Assembly (NCBI RefSeq): GCF_004116955.1
Contig: NZ_CP026362.1
Span: forward strand, 784,501 to 848,500
From: Bacillus vallismortis
GTDB lineage: Bacteria; Bacillota; Bacilli; Bacillales; Bacillaceae
Length of the DNA stretch: 64,000 nucleotides
Direction: 5' to 3'
The notes under the pieces are model-generated. The model did no database searches, was not told where the DNA came from, and saw nothing but the letters and a program-made list of their open reading frames with translations. This document shows, in pieces, positions 38,657 to 45,869 of the stretch; within the stretch, counting starts at the first letter, position 1; every line of letters starts with the position of its first letter. Made by a program: the position numbers and the translations under genes.

Positions 38657-39201
38657 GCGTTGCGGTTCTTGCTGATCGGTTAGAAATCGCTTTGACTGAC
38701 CTTAATTTTGAATGGTCATTGGTGCAAATGCGTCAGGTTGTTGATTACTGGTACGACGGCAAATCCATTTATGACATTGCTGAGCTGCTGAACAGAAAGC
38801 CGGATGAAATCATTTTGCTGATCGTAGACTTTGCAAGAGGCCGCGTGCTTCCGCCACGTCCCTACGGGTTAAATGCGAATAAGCGAATCTCCATCAGGAG
38901 AAAGCATCTGAGAGATAAAAAAGATAATTTGCGGCGGTTCGTGCAGGATAGTCCGGTGTATATTCCATTCATCGAAAAAAACTTCGTCTGGAATGATTGG
39001 GAGATCAAGCGATTCCGTGAAATGTGGGAAGCCAATGATTCTATCATCTGGATTTCAAAGCGGCTTAATAGAGACATTGATGAAGTGATATTCCTGATCA
39101 TTGATCAAGCGGGCAAAGGTTTCATTGATCCGCGGAAAAACGGACTTCTCGGAAAGGATGCGACAGAGCATGATCTTATCAGGCAGCGCCTTCCCTTTTG
39201 A
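38653..39201 (+). CDS. Phage protein with two HTH-like repeats
   Basis: A 182-aa protein made of two related units: FEWSLVQMRQVVDYWYDGKSIYDIAELLNRKPDEIILLIVD (about 18-58) and FVWNDWEIKRFREMWEANDSIIWISKRLNRDIDEVIFLIID (about 112-152). Each looks like a Myb/SANT- or sigma-4-like helix-turn-helix with a tryptophan start. A basic linker (KRISIRRKHLRDKKDNLRR) joins them. It is probably a DNA-binding early regulator. AAGGAAG precedes ATG 38653. Confidence 0.65.
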   Translation: MSVAVLADRLEIALTDLNFEWSLVQMRQVVDYWYDGKSIYDIAELLNRKPDEIILLIVDFARGRVLPPRPYGLNANKRISIRRKHLRDKKDNLRRFVQDSPVYIPFIEKNFVWNDWEIKRFREMWEANDSIIWISKRLNRDIDEVIFLIIDQAGKGFIDPRKNGLLGKDATEHDLIRQRLPF

Positions 39202-39340
39202 GAAAGCAACCATTCACCAGCTTATGATCATTGTGCGGTATGAAGAATGCCCGGCTGACTATAAAAATGCTGCGATGCAATTATTGATCAAGAAGGGAGC
39301 GGAGACCGTTGGAATGGACAGAAGGCCAGCACTTGATTGA
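39170..39340 (+). CDS. Small early phage protein (56 aa)
   Basis: A 56-aa protein (MILSGSAFPFEKATIHQLMIIVRYEE...) overlapping the previous gene's end by 32 bp; AAAGGATG lies about 10 bp upstream of ATG 39170. The longer frame from 39101 is rejected because it runs inside the previous gene without a ribosome site. Helical, soluble, unknown function; similar short proteins occur in early regions of Bacillus phages. Confidence 0.55.
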   Translation: MILSGSAFPFEKATIHQLMIIVRYEECPADYKNAAMQLLIKKGAETVGMDRRPALD

Positions 39341-39449
39341 ATGGCTCACTATTCTGGGTGGATACGGAAAAGCATTTCTGGAACGCCAGTCAGACGATGA
39401 AATTGAGACGCTTTACAATCTGCGCATCAAACAATTAAACGAAGAATAA
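39309..39449 (+). CDS. Small phage protein (46 aa, BH0509-like)
   Basis: A 46-aa acidic protein starting at TTG 39309 with GGGAGCGGAG upstream. The end LERQSDDEIETLYNLRIKQL resembles the short BH0509 family (a conserved S-D-E/D-E-[IL]-x-x-L-Y motif). It overlaps the previous gene by 32 bp. Function unknown. Confidence 0.55.
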   Translation: MEWTEGQHLIEWLTILGGYGKAFLERQSDDEIETLYNLRIKQLNEE

Positions 39450-39461
39450 GGAGGCGAGGGC

Positions 39462-39617
39462 ATGACAGAAAATAAAGACTTACGTCAGCATGGGGAAGTC
39501 ATTACATGGGTTATGACGGAAGAGGAGCGTTTGGAGTATATAAAAAAACATCCAATCATCCCAACAGAAGAACCACAGACGAAGCTGCAAGTTTTCCCGT
39601 TGAACGATTGGATGTGA
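39462..39617 (+). CDS. Small phage protein (51 aa)
   Basis: A 51-aa protein (MTENKDLRQHGEVITWVMTEEERLEYIKKHP...) with a strong AAGGAGGCGAGG site. Acidic helix followed by a proline-containing tail. I do not recognise it; it belongs to the run of closely packed early genes. Confidence 0.6.
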   Translation: MTENKDLRQHGEVITWVMTEEERLEYIKKHPIIPTEEPQTKLQVFPLNDWM

Positions 39618-39637
39618 CGGCCAACTGATCAGCCGTT

Positions 39638-39686
39638 CCCGTATGGTAAACAATAAAAACTAGACACTTTTATTATACCATACGGG
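39638..39686. promoter_or_regulatory. 11-bp perfect inverted repeat upstream of the xtrA-like gene
   Basis: CCCGTATGGTA (39638-39648) and TACCATACGGG (39676-39686) flank 27 AT-rich bases containing TATTAT. No T-run follows. It may be an operator or an RNA hairpin affecting the GTG start 10 bp downstream, since GGGGGCG (ribosome site) overlaps the right arm. Confidence 0.55.
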
Positions 39687-39696
39687 GGCGTTTACA

Positions 39697-39894
39697 GTGA
39701 ACTGTCCAAAACATATAGAAAATCTAGAACAGTTAATTAATCAAATTGAAGATGATAAAAATTACGTCATTGTGATTGACGGAAACAATAGATCATTCAA
39801 ATTAACGGAAATGCCGGAGCACGGGAAAACTATCGTGCAAACATCAAAAGGCAATCTTTCAAGAATTGATTTTGAGATCGGATATAAAATGTGA
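39697..39894 (+). CDS. XtrA-like phage protein
   Basis: A 65-aa protein resembling XtrA of PBSX, in the pattern NYVIVIDGNNRSFKLTEMPEHGKTIVQTSKGNLSRIDFEIG. The family is frequent in Bacillus prophages and has no proven function. The GTG start overlaps a region where an 11-bp inverted repeat could sequester its ribosome site. A GC-rich hairpin (CGCAGAG/CTCTGCG, about 39895-39921) follows the stop. Confidence 0.65.
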   Translation: MNCPKHIENLEQLINQIEDDKNYVIVIDGNNRSFKLTEMPEHGKTIVQTSKGNLSRIDFEIGYKM

Positions 39895-39936
39895 CGCAGA
39901 GGGGCCAGTCCTCTCTGCGATATGGGAGGAACGGGC

Positions 39937-40263
39937 ATGGATAAATTGCAGGAAATTAAAGCGAGTATTTCAAAACTAAAAGGCTATGAAAATGCTAAGC
40001 CAACAGATCAATATTGGATGATTAAAGAGCATATTGACTTTCTGATTGATCGGACTGAACTGTCTGTGAAGCAGCAGGAGATTATTGAGGAAAACAAGCG
40101 CCAGCAGGAAGTAACGGTTTATCAGTTCCGACAGGCTCGGGAGGAGATTCAGCATCTTAGCGGGGATAGGAAACGATACAAACAGGCATTGGAAAAGATC
40201 ATTACCAATCTCAATTTTGCGATACAAGTTGCTCAAAATGTATTGGAGGGTGATGTGAAATGA
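39937..40263 (+). CDS. Coiled-coil phage protein (108 aa)
   Basis: A 108-aa, mostly helical protein (DKLQEIKASISKLKGYEN...KRQQEVTVYQFRQAREEIQHL) predicted to form coiled coils. GGGAGGAACGGGC precedes ATG 39937; the open frame 15 bp upstream is rejected as it would place the ribosome site inside the gene. Its stop overlaps the next ATG. Function unknown. Confidence 0.65.
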   Translation: MDKLQEIKASISKLKGYENAKPTDQYWMIKEHIDFLIDRTELSVKQQEIIEENKRQQEVTVYQFRQAREEIQHLSGDRKRYKQALEKIITNLNFAIQVAQNVLEGDVK

Positions 40264-40484
40264 ATTCATATAAACAAATTTGCCCCCCGTACTGCGGTTG
40301 CATAGAAGAAGAGTGTTATGCCAACTGGGATGCGGACAGCGATGGAACTGTAACGTGTTCGAACTGCGGTAAAGATTATTATTCTATGCCACAGTATAGC
40401 TTTGAGGGTTGGCAGGTCGAAAAAATTTGTGGAGATTGCCGCGAAAAAGAAAGTGAATGCTTTTGCGAGGAGGAAGCAGAATGA
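40260..40484 (+). CDS. Cysteine-rich zinc-ribbon-like phage protein
   Basis: A 74-aa acidic protein with ten cysteines, including CPPYCGC, CSNCGKDY and CGDCREKESECFC, so one or two zinc sites are likely. It starts at ATG 40260 overlapping the previous stop (ATGA), with TTGGAGGGTGATG upstream. It may bind nucleic acid or a host protein; nothing more can be said. Confidence 0.65.
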   Translation: MNSYKQICPPYCGCIEEECYANWDADSDGTVTCSNCGKDYYSMPQYSFEGWQVEKICGDCREKESECFCEEEAE

Positions 40485-40729
40485 TTCCTTTACAAGTCGA
40501 GCTTCAGCGGGCAGTCAAAGCCACGAAAGACGAAGCAATGACAGTTGAGCAGGCTGCTGAATATTTGAAAGTGCATCCAGATTACATACCGGTGCTCGTG
40601 GCAAAGTCAGACGATCTGAAAATGATCGGTGATGAAACAATCATTGCAAAGCGTGATAAGACAAATGGCTGGCTAATCGGGGCGATGGTTTTGGTTTTAT
40701 TCTTTGCAATCGCAGTCGGCTGGGAATAG
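40481..40729 (+). CDS. Phage protein with HTH-like start and C-terminal membrane helix
   Basis: An 82-aa protein with an excisionase-like motif (MTVEQAAEYLKVHPDYIPVLV) and a single C-terminal membrane helix (GWLIGAMVLVLFFAIAV) ending at VGWE. GAGGAGGAAGCAG precedes ATG 40481, which overlaps the previous stop. A DNA-binding-like head tethered to the membrane is uncommon. It is tail-anchored in topology. Confidence 0.6.
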   Translation: MIPLQVELQRAVKATKDEAMTVEQAAEYLKVHPDYIPVLVAKSDDLKMIGDETIIAKRDKTNGWLIGAMVLVLFFAIAVGWE

Positions 40730-40827
40730 GGAGAAGAGGGTAGGATTCCCGAGAATTTTACATTATCGGAGAAAAAGTATTTTGGTTTAACTCTGTGGCG
40801 GCGGGACAGAGTTATTGTCAACAATCG

Positions 40828-40914
40828 TTATTTAACTAGACTAATACCCAATGCTGAAAGTAAGAGAACTAATATACCCAACTCGAGAAAAGCACCCTTT
40901 AGTTTCCCTATCAT
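40828..40914 (-). CDS. 28-aa hydrophobic peptide, toxin-like
   Basis: A short ORF read against all neighbours: MIGKLKGAFLELG then ILVLLLSALGISLVK. It has a near-perfect ribosome site (AAGGAGGTGA, 6 bp before ATG) and an extended -10 promoter on the minus strand (TGTTATAAT, about 40938-40946). One membrane helix with a basic start is the layout of type I toxins and small phage membrane peptides. A hairpin AACTCTGT/ACAGAGTT lies beyond its 3' end (about 40786-40811). No antitoxin RNA was proven. Homology not recognised. Confidence 0.6.
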   Translation of the reverse strand: MIGKLKGAFLELGILVLLLSALGISLVK

Positions 40915-41046
40915 TGTGTCACCTCCTTAAACAATAAAATTATAACAAAAAATAAAGGTTAAATTATGTTAAATATTGATTAAAAAGTATTTTGTTTGAA
41001 TATATGCTGCCCTAAACAGGTGCATTAGTGTGCTACGGAGGAAGTA

Positions 41047-41184
41047 ATGCATAAACAAGGGCTTCTTTACAACTTTAACAAGGCAGTTATTACAGAAATT
41101 CAAATTTGGCCTTTATCAACGTTGTACGCCCCTTTGTTGGCATTGTTTGATATAAATATGTATAGTGTGACGATAAGAAATTGA
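41047..41184 (+). CDS. Possible small protein (45 aa)
   Basis: ATG 41047 follows ACGGAGGAAGTA, a good ribosome site, and opens 45 codons (MHKQGLLYNFNKAVITEIQIW...) with a hydrophobic centre (PLSTLYAPLLALFDI). No relative is recognised. The ribosome site is the main support, so reality is uncertain. It sits in the roughly 470-bp stretch between the tail-anchored gene and the DUF1643 gene. Confidence 0.4.
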   Translation: MHKQGLLYNFNKAVITEIQIWPLSTLYAPLLALFDINMYSVTIRN

Positions 41185-41201
41185 AAAGGGGTAGGAATTA
41201 A

Positions 41202-41849
41202 ATGACTGCTGAAGTTTATGAAGATGCGAAAATTGAAACAATAGCCTGTTATTCTAAATGCAAGAATTATAGATTTTATTTAAAAAAAACTTTAAATTAT
41301 GAACCGCTAGAAGCGAAGAAATATAACCTTGATAAAAACATAACTTTCATTCTGCTAAACCCAAATATAGCGGGTGCTTTAATTACAGATAGAACAGTAA
41401 TGAATGCTACAAATTACGCCGTTGAAGAAGGATATGGTTCGATAACCTTTTTAAACCTGTTTCCATATAAAAGTTTAAGACCAAAAAAGCTGGTCAAAAA
41501 CTCGGAAATATATATTAAGAAAAATCGATTCTATATTAAAAAGCTGTGCATTGAAGCTGATTTAATCATAATTGGATGGGGAGCAAGGGGAGAATATAAA
41601 AAAGAGAAAAAAGAAGTTTTTGAGATTCTGAAAGAAATTAATAAGGATAATGTTGATGTGTTGAAATGCTTTGAGATTAACACGGAGAAGCTAAAAAAGT
41701 TAAAAGATACCGAGAAAATAAAACCGACGGAATTAAAAATATTGAACGATCCACCAAATCCTCCATTACATCTTAGAAATTATAATAAAGATTTATGGAA
41801 GTTAACAACTTACAAATATGATTTAGAACAAAACAATAAAAGCAATTAA
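41202..41849 (+). CDS. DUF1643 protein
   Basis: A 215-aa protein of the DUF1643 family. The hallmark regions are TFILLNPNIAGALITDRTVMN, YGSITFLNLFPYKSLRPKKL and DLIIIGWGARGEY. The family occurs in phages and bacteria and has no firm function. The gene is markedly AT-rich with lysine-rich codons compared with flanking late genes, and it ends at its own terminator, so it looks like an added cargo gene. AAAAGGGGTAGG precedes the ATG. Confidence 0.82.
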   Translation: MTAEVYEDAKIETIACYSKCKNYRFYLKKTLNYEPLEAKKYNLDKNITFILLNPNIAGALITDRTVMNATNYAVEEGYGSITFLNLFPYKSLRPKKLVKNSEIYIKKNRFYIKKLCIEADLIIIGWGARGEYKKEKKEVFEILKEINKDNVDVLKCFEINTEKLKKLKDTEKIKPTELKILNDPPNPPLHLRNYNKDLWKLTTYKYDLEQNNKSN

Positions 41850-41869
41850 GTCCAAGATGGAGACGCCTG

Positions 41870-41922
41870 CGGACACTAATCACTGTACAGAGAAATCTGT
41901 ACTTGGTTGGTGTCCGTTTTTT
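41870..41922 (+). terminator. Terminator after the DUF1643 gene
   Basis: CGGACAC (41870-41876) and GTGTCCG (41910-41916) close a long arm; GTACAGA and TCTGTAC form the inner stem; TTTTTT follows. Confidence 0.85.
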
Positions 41923-41941
41923 ATTTGAGCGGAGGGACATC

Positions 41942-42025
41942 ATGAAGAAGAGGAAGAAAAAGCCCAATAAAAACGAGCAGGAGCGTTCTGAACGGTTTTG
42001 GCGGCAAATGATGGGCCTAATATAG
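41942..42025 (+). CDS. Very small basic phage protein (27 aa)
   Basis: A 27-aa peptide starting MKKRKKKPNKNEQERSE with GGAGGG correctly placed. The very basic start and the FWRQMM end resemble short ORFs found just before arpU in Bacillus phages. No function known. Confidence 0.5.
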   Translation: MKKRKKKPNKNEQERSERFWRQMMGLI

Positions 42026-42087
42026 GAAAACATTGGAAAGAGGCAAAGGCGGGGCTTTAAGACGCAAATAAACGGGAGGGTAAAAAT

Positions 42088-42537
42088 ATGAATCAATTAA
42101 CATTAAACATTCCTCAGATTGACGAAGAAGCGACTAAATTAAAAGCAGAGAAGCTGCTGGATCAATACCGGTTATATCTCTTACAGGTACCAGATGATTT
42201 TTTGCCAAAAGTTACACCTACTTACAGCATTGTTCCGCCAAGTATCACGAATGAGTTTCATTCCTCAACAGAAGAGGCAGCATTAAAGCGTCTTGATTGG
42301 GAGATTCAGCGTGACAAATTCTTAAAAAGGATTCAAAGGGCTGTTAACCGGCTTTCTCAAAGAGAACGGCAGATCATTGTCATGCTCTATATGAAGCAGG
42401 AAGAAATGTACGATTATGAAGTGTATGCAGAAATGGGTCTGAGCCAGCGAAGCTATTATCGTGTGAAAGTAAAAGCTCTCTACCGGCTGGCATTTGCTCT
42501 AAGAGAAGAAGTCTACAAGAAAGGGGCAGCTTCTTAA
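42088..42537 (+). CDS. ArpU-family late transcription regulator
   Basis: A 149-aa ArpU-type protein, a sigma-region-4-like activator of late or packaging genes in Gram-positive phages. The C-terminal HTH is visible: RLSQRERQIIVMLYMKQEEMYDYEVYAEMGLSQRSYYRVKVKALYRLA (about 92-139). GGGAGGG precedes the ATG. Its stop overlaps the next ATG (TAATG). It marks the switch from early to late genes. Confidence 0.85.
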   Translation: MNQLTLNIPQIDEEATKLKAEKLLDQYRLYLLQVPDDFLPKVTPTYSIVPPSITNEFHSSTEEAALKRLDWEIQRDKFLKRIQRAVNRLSQRERQIIVMLYMKQEEMYDYEVYAEMGLSQRSYYRVKVKALYRLAFALREEVYKKGAAS

Positions 42538-43079
42538 TGAATTTTGTTCAGCCTATACGTGATCCGGAATGTATCTTCTACATCAAGAGGTTTTTAAAAG
42601 AGCAAAACATGAGGAATTACATGCTATTTGTGACCGGTATCAATTCAGGGCTCCGCATATCGGATATTCTGCAGCTGAGAGTAAGAGACGCTAAACGGCC
42701 ATACTTCAATCTCATAGAAAAGAAAACGAAAAAGAAAAAGAGAATCGACATGACACCAGCTCTTCAAAGAGAATTTAAAGCCTATATCGAAGGGAAAGAG
42801 GATCATGAGTTTCTCTTTAAAAGCCGTGAAGGGATTAACAAGCCAATATCCCGGTCGATGGCATACAAGATTCTCAGGGTGGCTGCTGAGTATGTAGGTT
42901 TAGACGATATTGGAACCCATACATTGAGGAAAACATTTGGTTATCACTTTTACAAACAAACAAAGGACGTTGCCATGCTGCAGGAGATATTTAATCACTC
43001 AGACCAACGGACAACCCTGCGGTATATTGGAATCAATCAAGACGCCATGAACAACGCTATGAAGAAATTCAAAATATAA
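42537..43079 (+). CDS. Second tyrosine recombinase-like protein
   Basis: A 180-aa protein with only the catalytic half of a tyrosine recombinase. The active-site set is present: R in SGLRISD (about R40), HTLRKTFGYHF, FNHSDQRTT and Y in LRYIGIN. There is no arm-binding domain. Such small recombinases occur next to arpU and packaging genes in many Bacillus phages; their role is unclear and differs from the integrase at 31415. It ends at a terminator and is followed by accessory DNA. Confidence 0.85.
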   Translation: MNFVQPIRDPECIFYIKRFLKEQNMRNYMLFVTGINSGLRISDILQLRVRDAKRPYFNLIEKKTKKKKRIDMTPALQREFKAYIEGKEDHEFLFKSREGINKPISRSMAYKILRVAAEYVGLDDIGTHTLRKTFGYHFYKQTKDVAMLQEIFNHSDQRTTLRYIGINQDAMNNAMKKFKI

Positions 43080-43081
43080 CC

Positions 43082-43115
43082 AGGCTCATCCAAAACAACA
43101 AGGATGGGCCTTTTT
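43082..43115 (+). terminator. Terminator after the second recombinase
   Basis: AGGCTCATCC and GGATGGGCCT form a stem followed by TTTTT. Confidence 0.85.
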
Positions 43116-43295
43116 CTTTGCATTTTTCGTCAATTCCTCAAAAATAACAGGCGTGTAATTCATTTTAGGGGTATTGGTTAAAAACAGAGAGGACAAGGGG
43201 TTGGCTCAGTTCGACGGGTTGCACAGTATAAAACATATGGGTAATTGGTATAGATTATGAATTGGAAATATATTAAAATTAAAAGGGGGTGTAGT

Positions 43296-44420
43296 ATGGA
43301 AAATATACATGAAAAAATGGATGAAGCATTGCTTGAAATTCTAAAAGATTTGGTATCTAGATCAACTATAAAAAAATTTAATAGAGATTCTAGAAAGATT
43401 TATAAACTGCTATTGTGTGGGGTATTTGGTGAGATTATTCATAATGGGGCATTCTATAGAACAGATTGTTATAAGTTAGCTTATGATATGAATGAAAAGT
43501 ACGACTACTGCAACCGAGTTGCAACAGTAGAGATGTATGAAGAGTTGTTAGAAAAAATAGATAGCTCTTTTTACTTTTTTGATTTGAGAGATAGTAATTA
43601 TGTAAATGAAGTTACTGGATTTTTAAGAAGGTTTATAAATGAATCTATCGCTAAGAAAAAAAGACTTTATTTATATTCAGAAGTTGAAAATTTATATGAC
43701 TTTAAACTTCTTTATTCAGGGCAATATCAATTAAAGAGTCATCATTGGATTGACATAAATATATATCATTTTGCTACCCCTACACTTCCTGAATACTATA
43801 ATTATATCGATTTGATAAATTCATGGAATGACTTTGTCAATAAAAGTTCTAAGTTTAGGGAAATTCATTTTTCAATGGAAAAAGAAGAAAAAAGGGGAGA
43901 AATAAAAGAACTTGAATACAGCATAAATTCAAATTCAAGATTTTTAATTATTTTAGCTATAACTTTTGTGGAATCCTACCTTTATTATTATTTTTATAAT
44001 ATAAAGGCAGATGAATCTAAGAATGGAAATGAGAAGGTTGCTGGCTTTTTAAAAAAAAGTAAGGTAGACGATACTGATATAATCAAAAAATTAATATTCA
44101 AGTTGCATAATGAAATAGCTCAGGATGAAGAAGTCAAAACACTTTTCAATAGATACACAAAACACAATAATTTAAGGAATAGATTCGTTCATGCATCTGC
44201 GTTTATAGATGAATCAAATCAAATGTCCCAGTTGCAACCGTTACTGAATTTAACACAAGACAAAGTATGTAGTATTTGTCAGGATTGTGTTGATTTTGTT
44301 GTGGCAATAGATGAAAAATTACCTGAAGATGAACGTCTTTTGTTTTGGTGGGATCAATATCAAACACCTAACTTTAAAAAAATGCAGCATATAAGTACAC
44401 TCAACAAGAACAAAATGTAA
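43296..44420 (+). CDS. HEPN-like accessory protein, possible defence gene
   Basis: A 374-aa, very AT-rich gene inserted between late control and packaging genes. AAAGGGGGTG precedes ATG 43296; an upstream in-frame ATG (43257) lacks a site. The C-terminal third reads as a HEPN-type fold: SRFLIILAITFVESYLYYYFYN..., and LRNRFVHA has R294-x4-H299, the Rx4-6H motif of HEPN ribonucleases. The N-terminal part is not recognised. HEPN proteins often act in toxin-antitoxin or phage-exclusion systems; this role is inferred, not shown. Confidence 0.6.
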   Translation: MENIHEKMDEALLEILKDLVSRSTIKKFNRDSRKIYKLLLCGVFGEIIHNGAFYRTDCYKLAYDMNEKYDYCNRVATVEMYEELLEKIDSSFYFFDLRDSNYVNEVTGFLRRFINESIAKKKRLYLYSEVENLYDFKLLYSGQYQLKSHHWIDINIYHFATPTLPEYYNYIDLINSWNDFVNKSSKFREIHFSMEKEEKRGEIKELEYSINSNSRFLIILAITFVESYLYYYFYNIKADESKNGNEKVAGFLKKSKVDDTDIIKKLIFKLHNEIAQDEEVKTLFNRYTKHNNLRNRFVHASAFIDESNQMSQLQPLLNLTQDKVCSICQDCVDFVVAIDEKLPEDERLLFWWDQYQTPNFKKMQHISTLNKNKM

Positions 44421-44539
44421 ATGGCATAAATGTGGCAGGATAACGGCACAACATTTTGTTTTCCATGATGTAATATGGTAATAGATAATAAAAGTAAAAT
44501 ATATAAAGGCTTTGTCGGAATAGAAAGGGTGTCGTAATA

Positions 44540-44962
44540 GTGAATTGGGATTTTTTGAGGTTTATTATTATTCCAATAATTGTGGTCATATTAACTGCAG
44601 CCTTAAGTCATATCCTAACAACTAAGGCTGAGACGAAAAGAAGAATTTTTGACAAAAAATATGATTTGTATTTGGAGTTCGTTCAGATAATATCTTCATC
44701 TGTAAGAGCGCAAGCTTCTGATAAGATGGCCCTGGCCAGTGATTTACTTGCAATAAAAATGAAAGTAACTTTAATTTGTAACAAAGAAATTATTGATTTG
44801 TTTCTAAACATTGGTGAATTGGATCTAAGTGATACTAAAAAGTTGCGATTATTTTATGATGTTATGTTACTAATGAGAAAAGAACTTGGTTTAAGCAATG
44901 ATTCACTTGATATACAACAGCTTGATAGATTATTAAACAATAAAGCAAAAAACTCTTTATGA
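44540..44962 (+). CDS. N-terminally anchored membrane protein beside the HEPN-like gene
   Basis: A 140-aa protein with one membrane helix (FLRFIIIPIIVVILTAALSHIL, about residues 5-26) and a helical cytosolic part rich in leucine and charge. GTG 44540 has AAAGGGTG upstream. It follows the HEPN-like gene in the same direction after 119 bp and shares its low GC, so the two probably came together. A membrane partner of an RNase-like protein is one reading. Family not recognised. Confidence 0.6.
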   Translation: MNWDFLRFIIIPIIVVILTAALSHILTTKAETKRRIFDKKYDLYLEFVQIISSSVRAQASDKMALASDLLAIKMKVTLICNKEIIDLFLNIGELDLSDTKKLRLFYDVMLLMRKELGLSNDSLDIQQLDRLLNNKAKNSL

Positions 44963-45030
44963 AAGTTTGTGGTGCAAAAAAAGCGTACCTTTGAATGAAG
45001 TGACCCCCTAAAGTTAGACACGGGTTTTCA

Positions 45031-45843
45031 TTAGGCAGTTTTTGAGGCATGAGTTCGGTATTGTACCGGACTCATGCCTTTTAGTTTTGCCTTTATTCGT
45101 TTTTGATTGTAGTAGTCAATATATCGTTCAAGTTCTTGCTTTAAGTGTTCGATACTTTCAAATTCTTTTAGGTACAGAAATTCAGACTTTAGGATGCCGA
45201 AGAAATTCTCGATCACTGCGTTATCGTAACAGTTGCCTTTTCGGGACATGCTTTGTGTAATCCCGCGTTCTTTTAAGGCTTGCCTATAATGCTTCATTTG
45301 GTAATGCCAGCCTTGGTCGGAATGCATAATGGGCTTGTCCCCATCTTTCAAATGCTTGAATGCCTGATCAAGCATCACCGAAACAAGAGAATAAACAGGC
45401 CTTAAACCAATCGTATAGGTAATGATCTCACCATTAAACAGATCTAATACGGGCGATACGTACAGCTTCTGCCCAAATAATTTGAACTCCGTCATGTCCT
45501 TGACCCATTTTTCATTTGGCTTTTCAGCTTTAAAGTTGCGCGCTAGAATGTTAGGCGCCACTTTGCCGGTTGTTCCTTTATATGAACGATATTTCTTCTT
45601 TCGAATCATACATTTTAGTCCGAGGGCTTTCATGATGCGCTGCACCTTCTTGTGATTGACCTTTCGTCCCCGATTCTTTAGTTCATCACGAATACGGCGG
45701 TATCCATACCGGCCTTGATGTTCTTTAAAAATAAGCTGAACCATCTTTTTTATGTCGGCATCTCGATCAGGGCGATCAAAATGCTTTACGCAGTAATAGT
45801 AGGTGCTGCGTGGGATACCTGCGAGCCTGAGAAGTGCTTTCAC
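45031..45843 (-). CDS. IS3-family transposase OrfB (DDE integrase core)
   Basis: A 270-aa catalytic subunit. An HTH_21-type region (YRRIRDELKNRGRKVNHKKVQRIM) is followed by an rve integrase core with the DDE triad: D in WVKDMTEF, D in MHSDQGWHYQ and E in VIENFFGILKSE. The frame is open upstream of the GTG at 45843 and overlaps orfA, so the full transposase is probably an OrfAB fusion by frameshifting. The ending (MSPVQYRTHA) is typical. Confidence 0.93.
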   Translation of the reverse strand: MKALLRLAGIPRSTYYYCVKHFDRPDRDADIKKMVQLIFKEHQGRYGYRRIRDELKNRGRKVNHKKVQRIMKALGLKCMIRKKKYRSYKGTTGKVAPNILARNFKAEKPNEKWVKDMTEFKLFGQKLYVSPVLDLFNGEIITYTIGLRPVYSLVSVMLDQAFKHLKDGDKPIMHSDQGWHYQMKHYRQALKERGITQSMSRKGNCYDNAVIENFFGILKSEFLYLKEFESIEHLKQELERYIDYYNQKRIKAKLKGMSPVQYRTHASKTA

Positions 45844-45869
45844 CGGATACTTATGCCTTAAATCATAGA

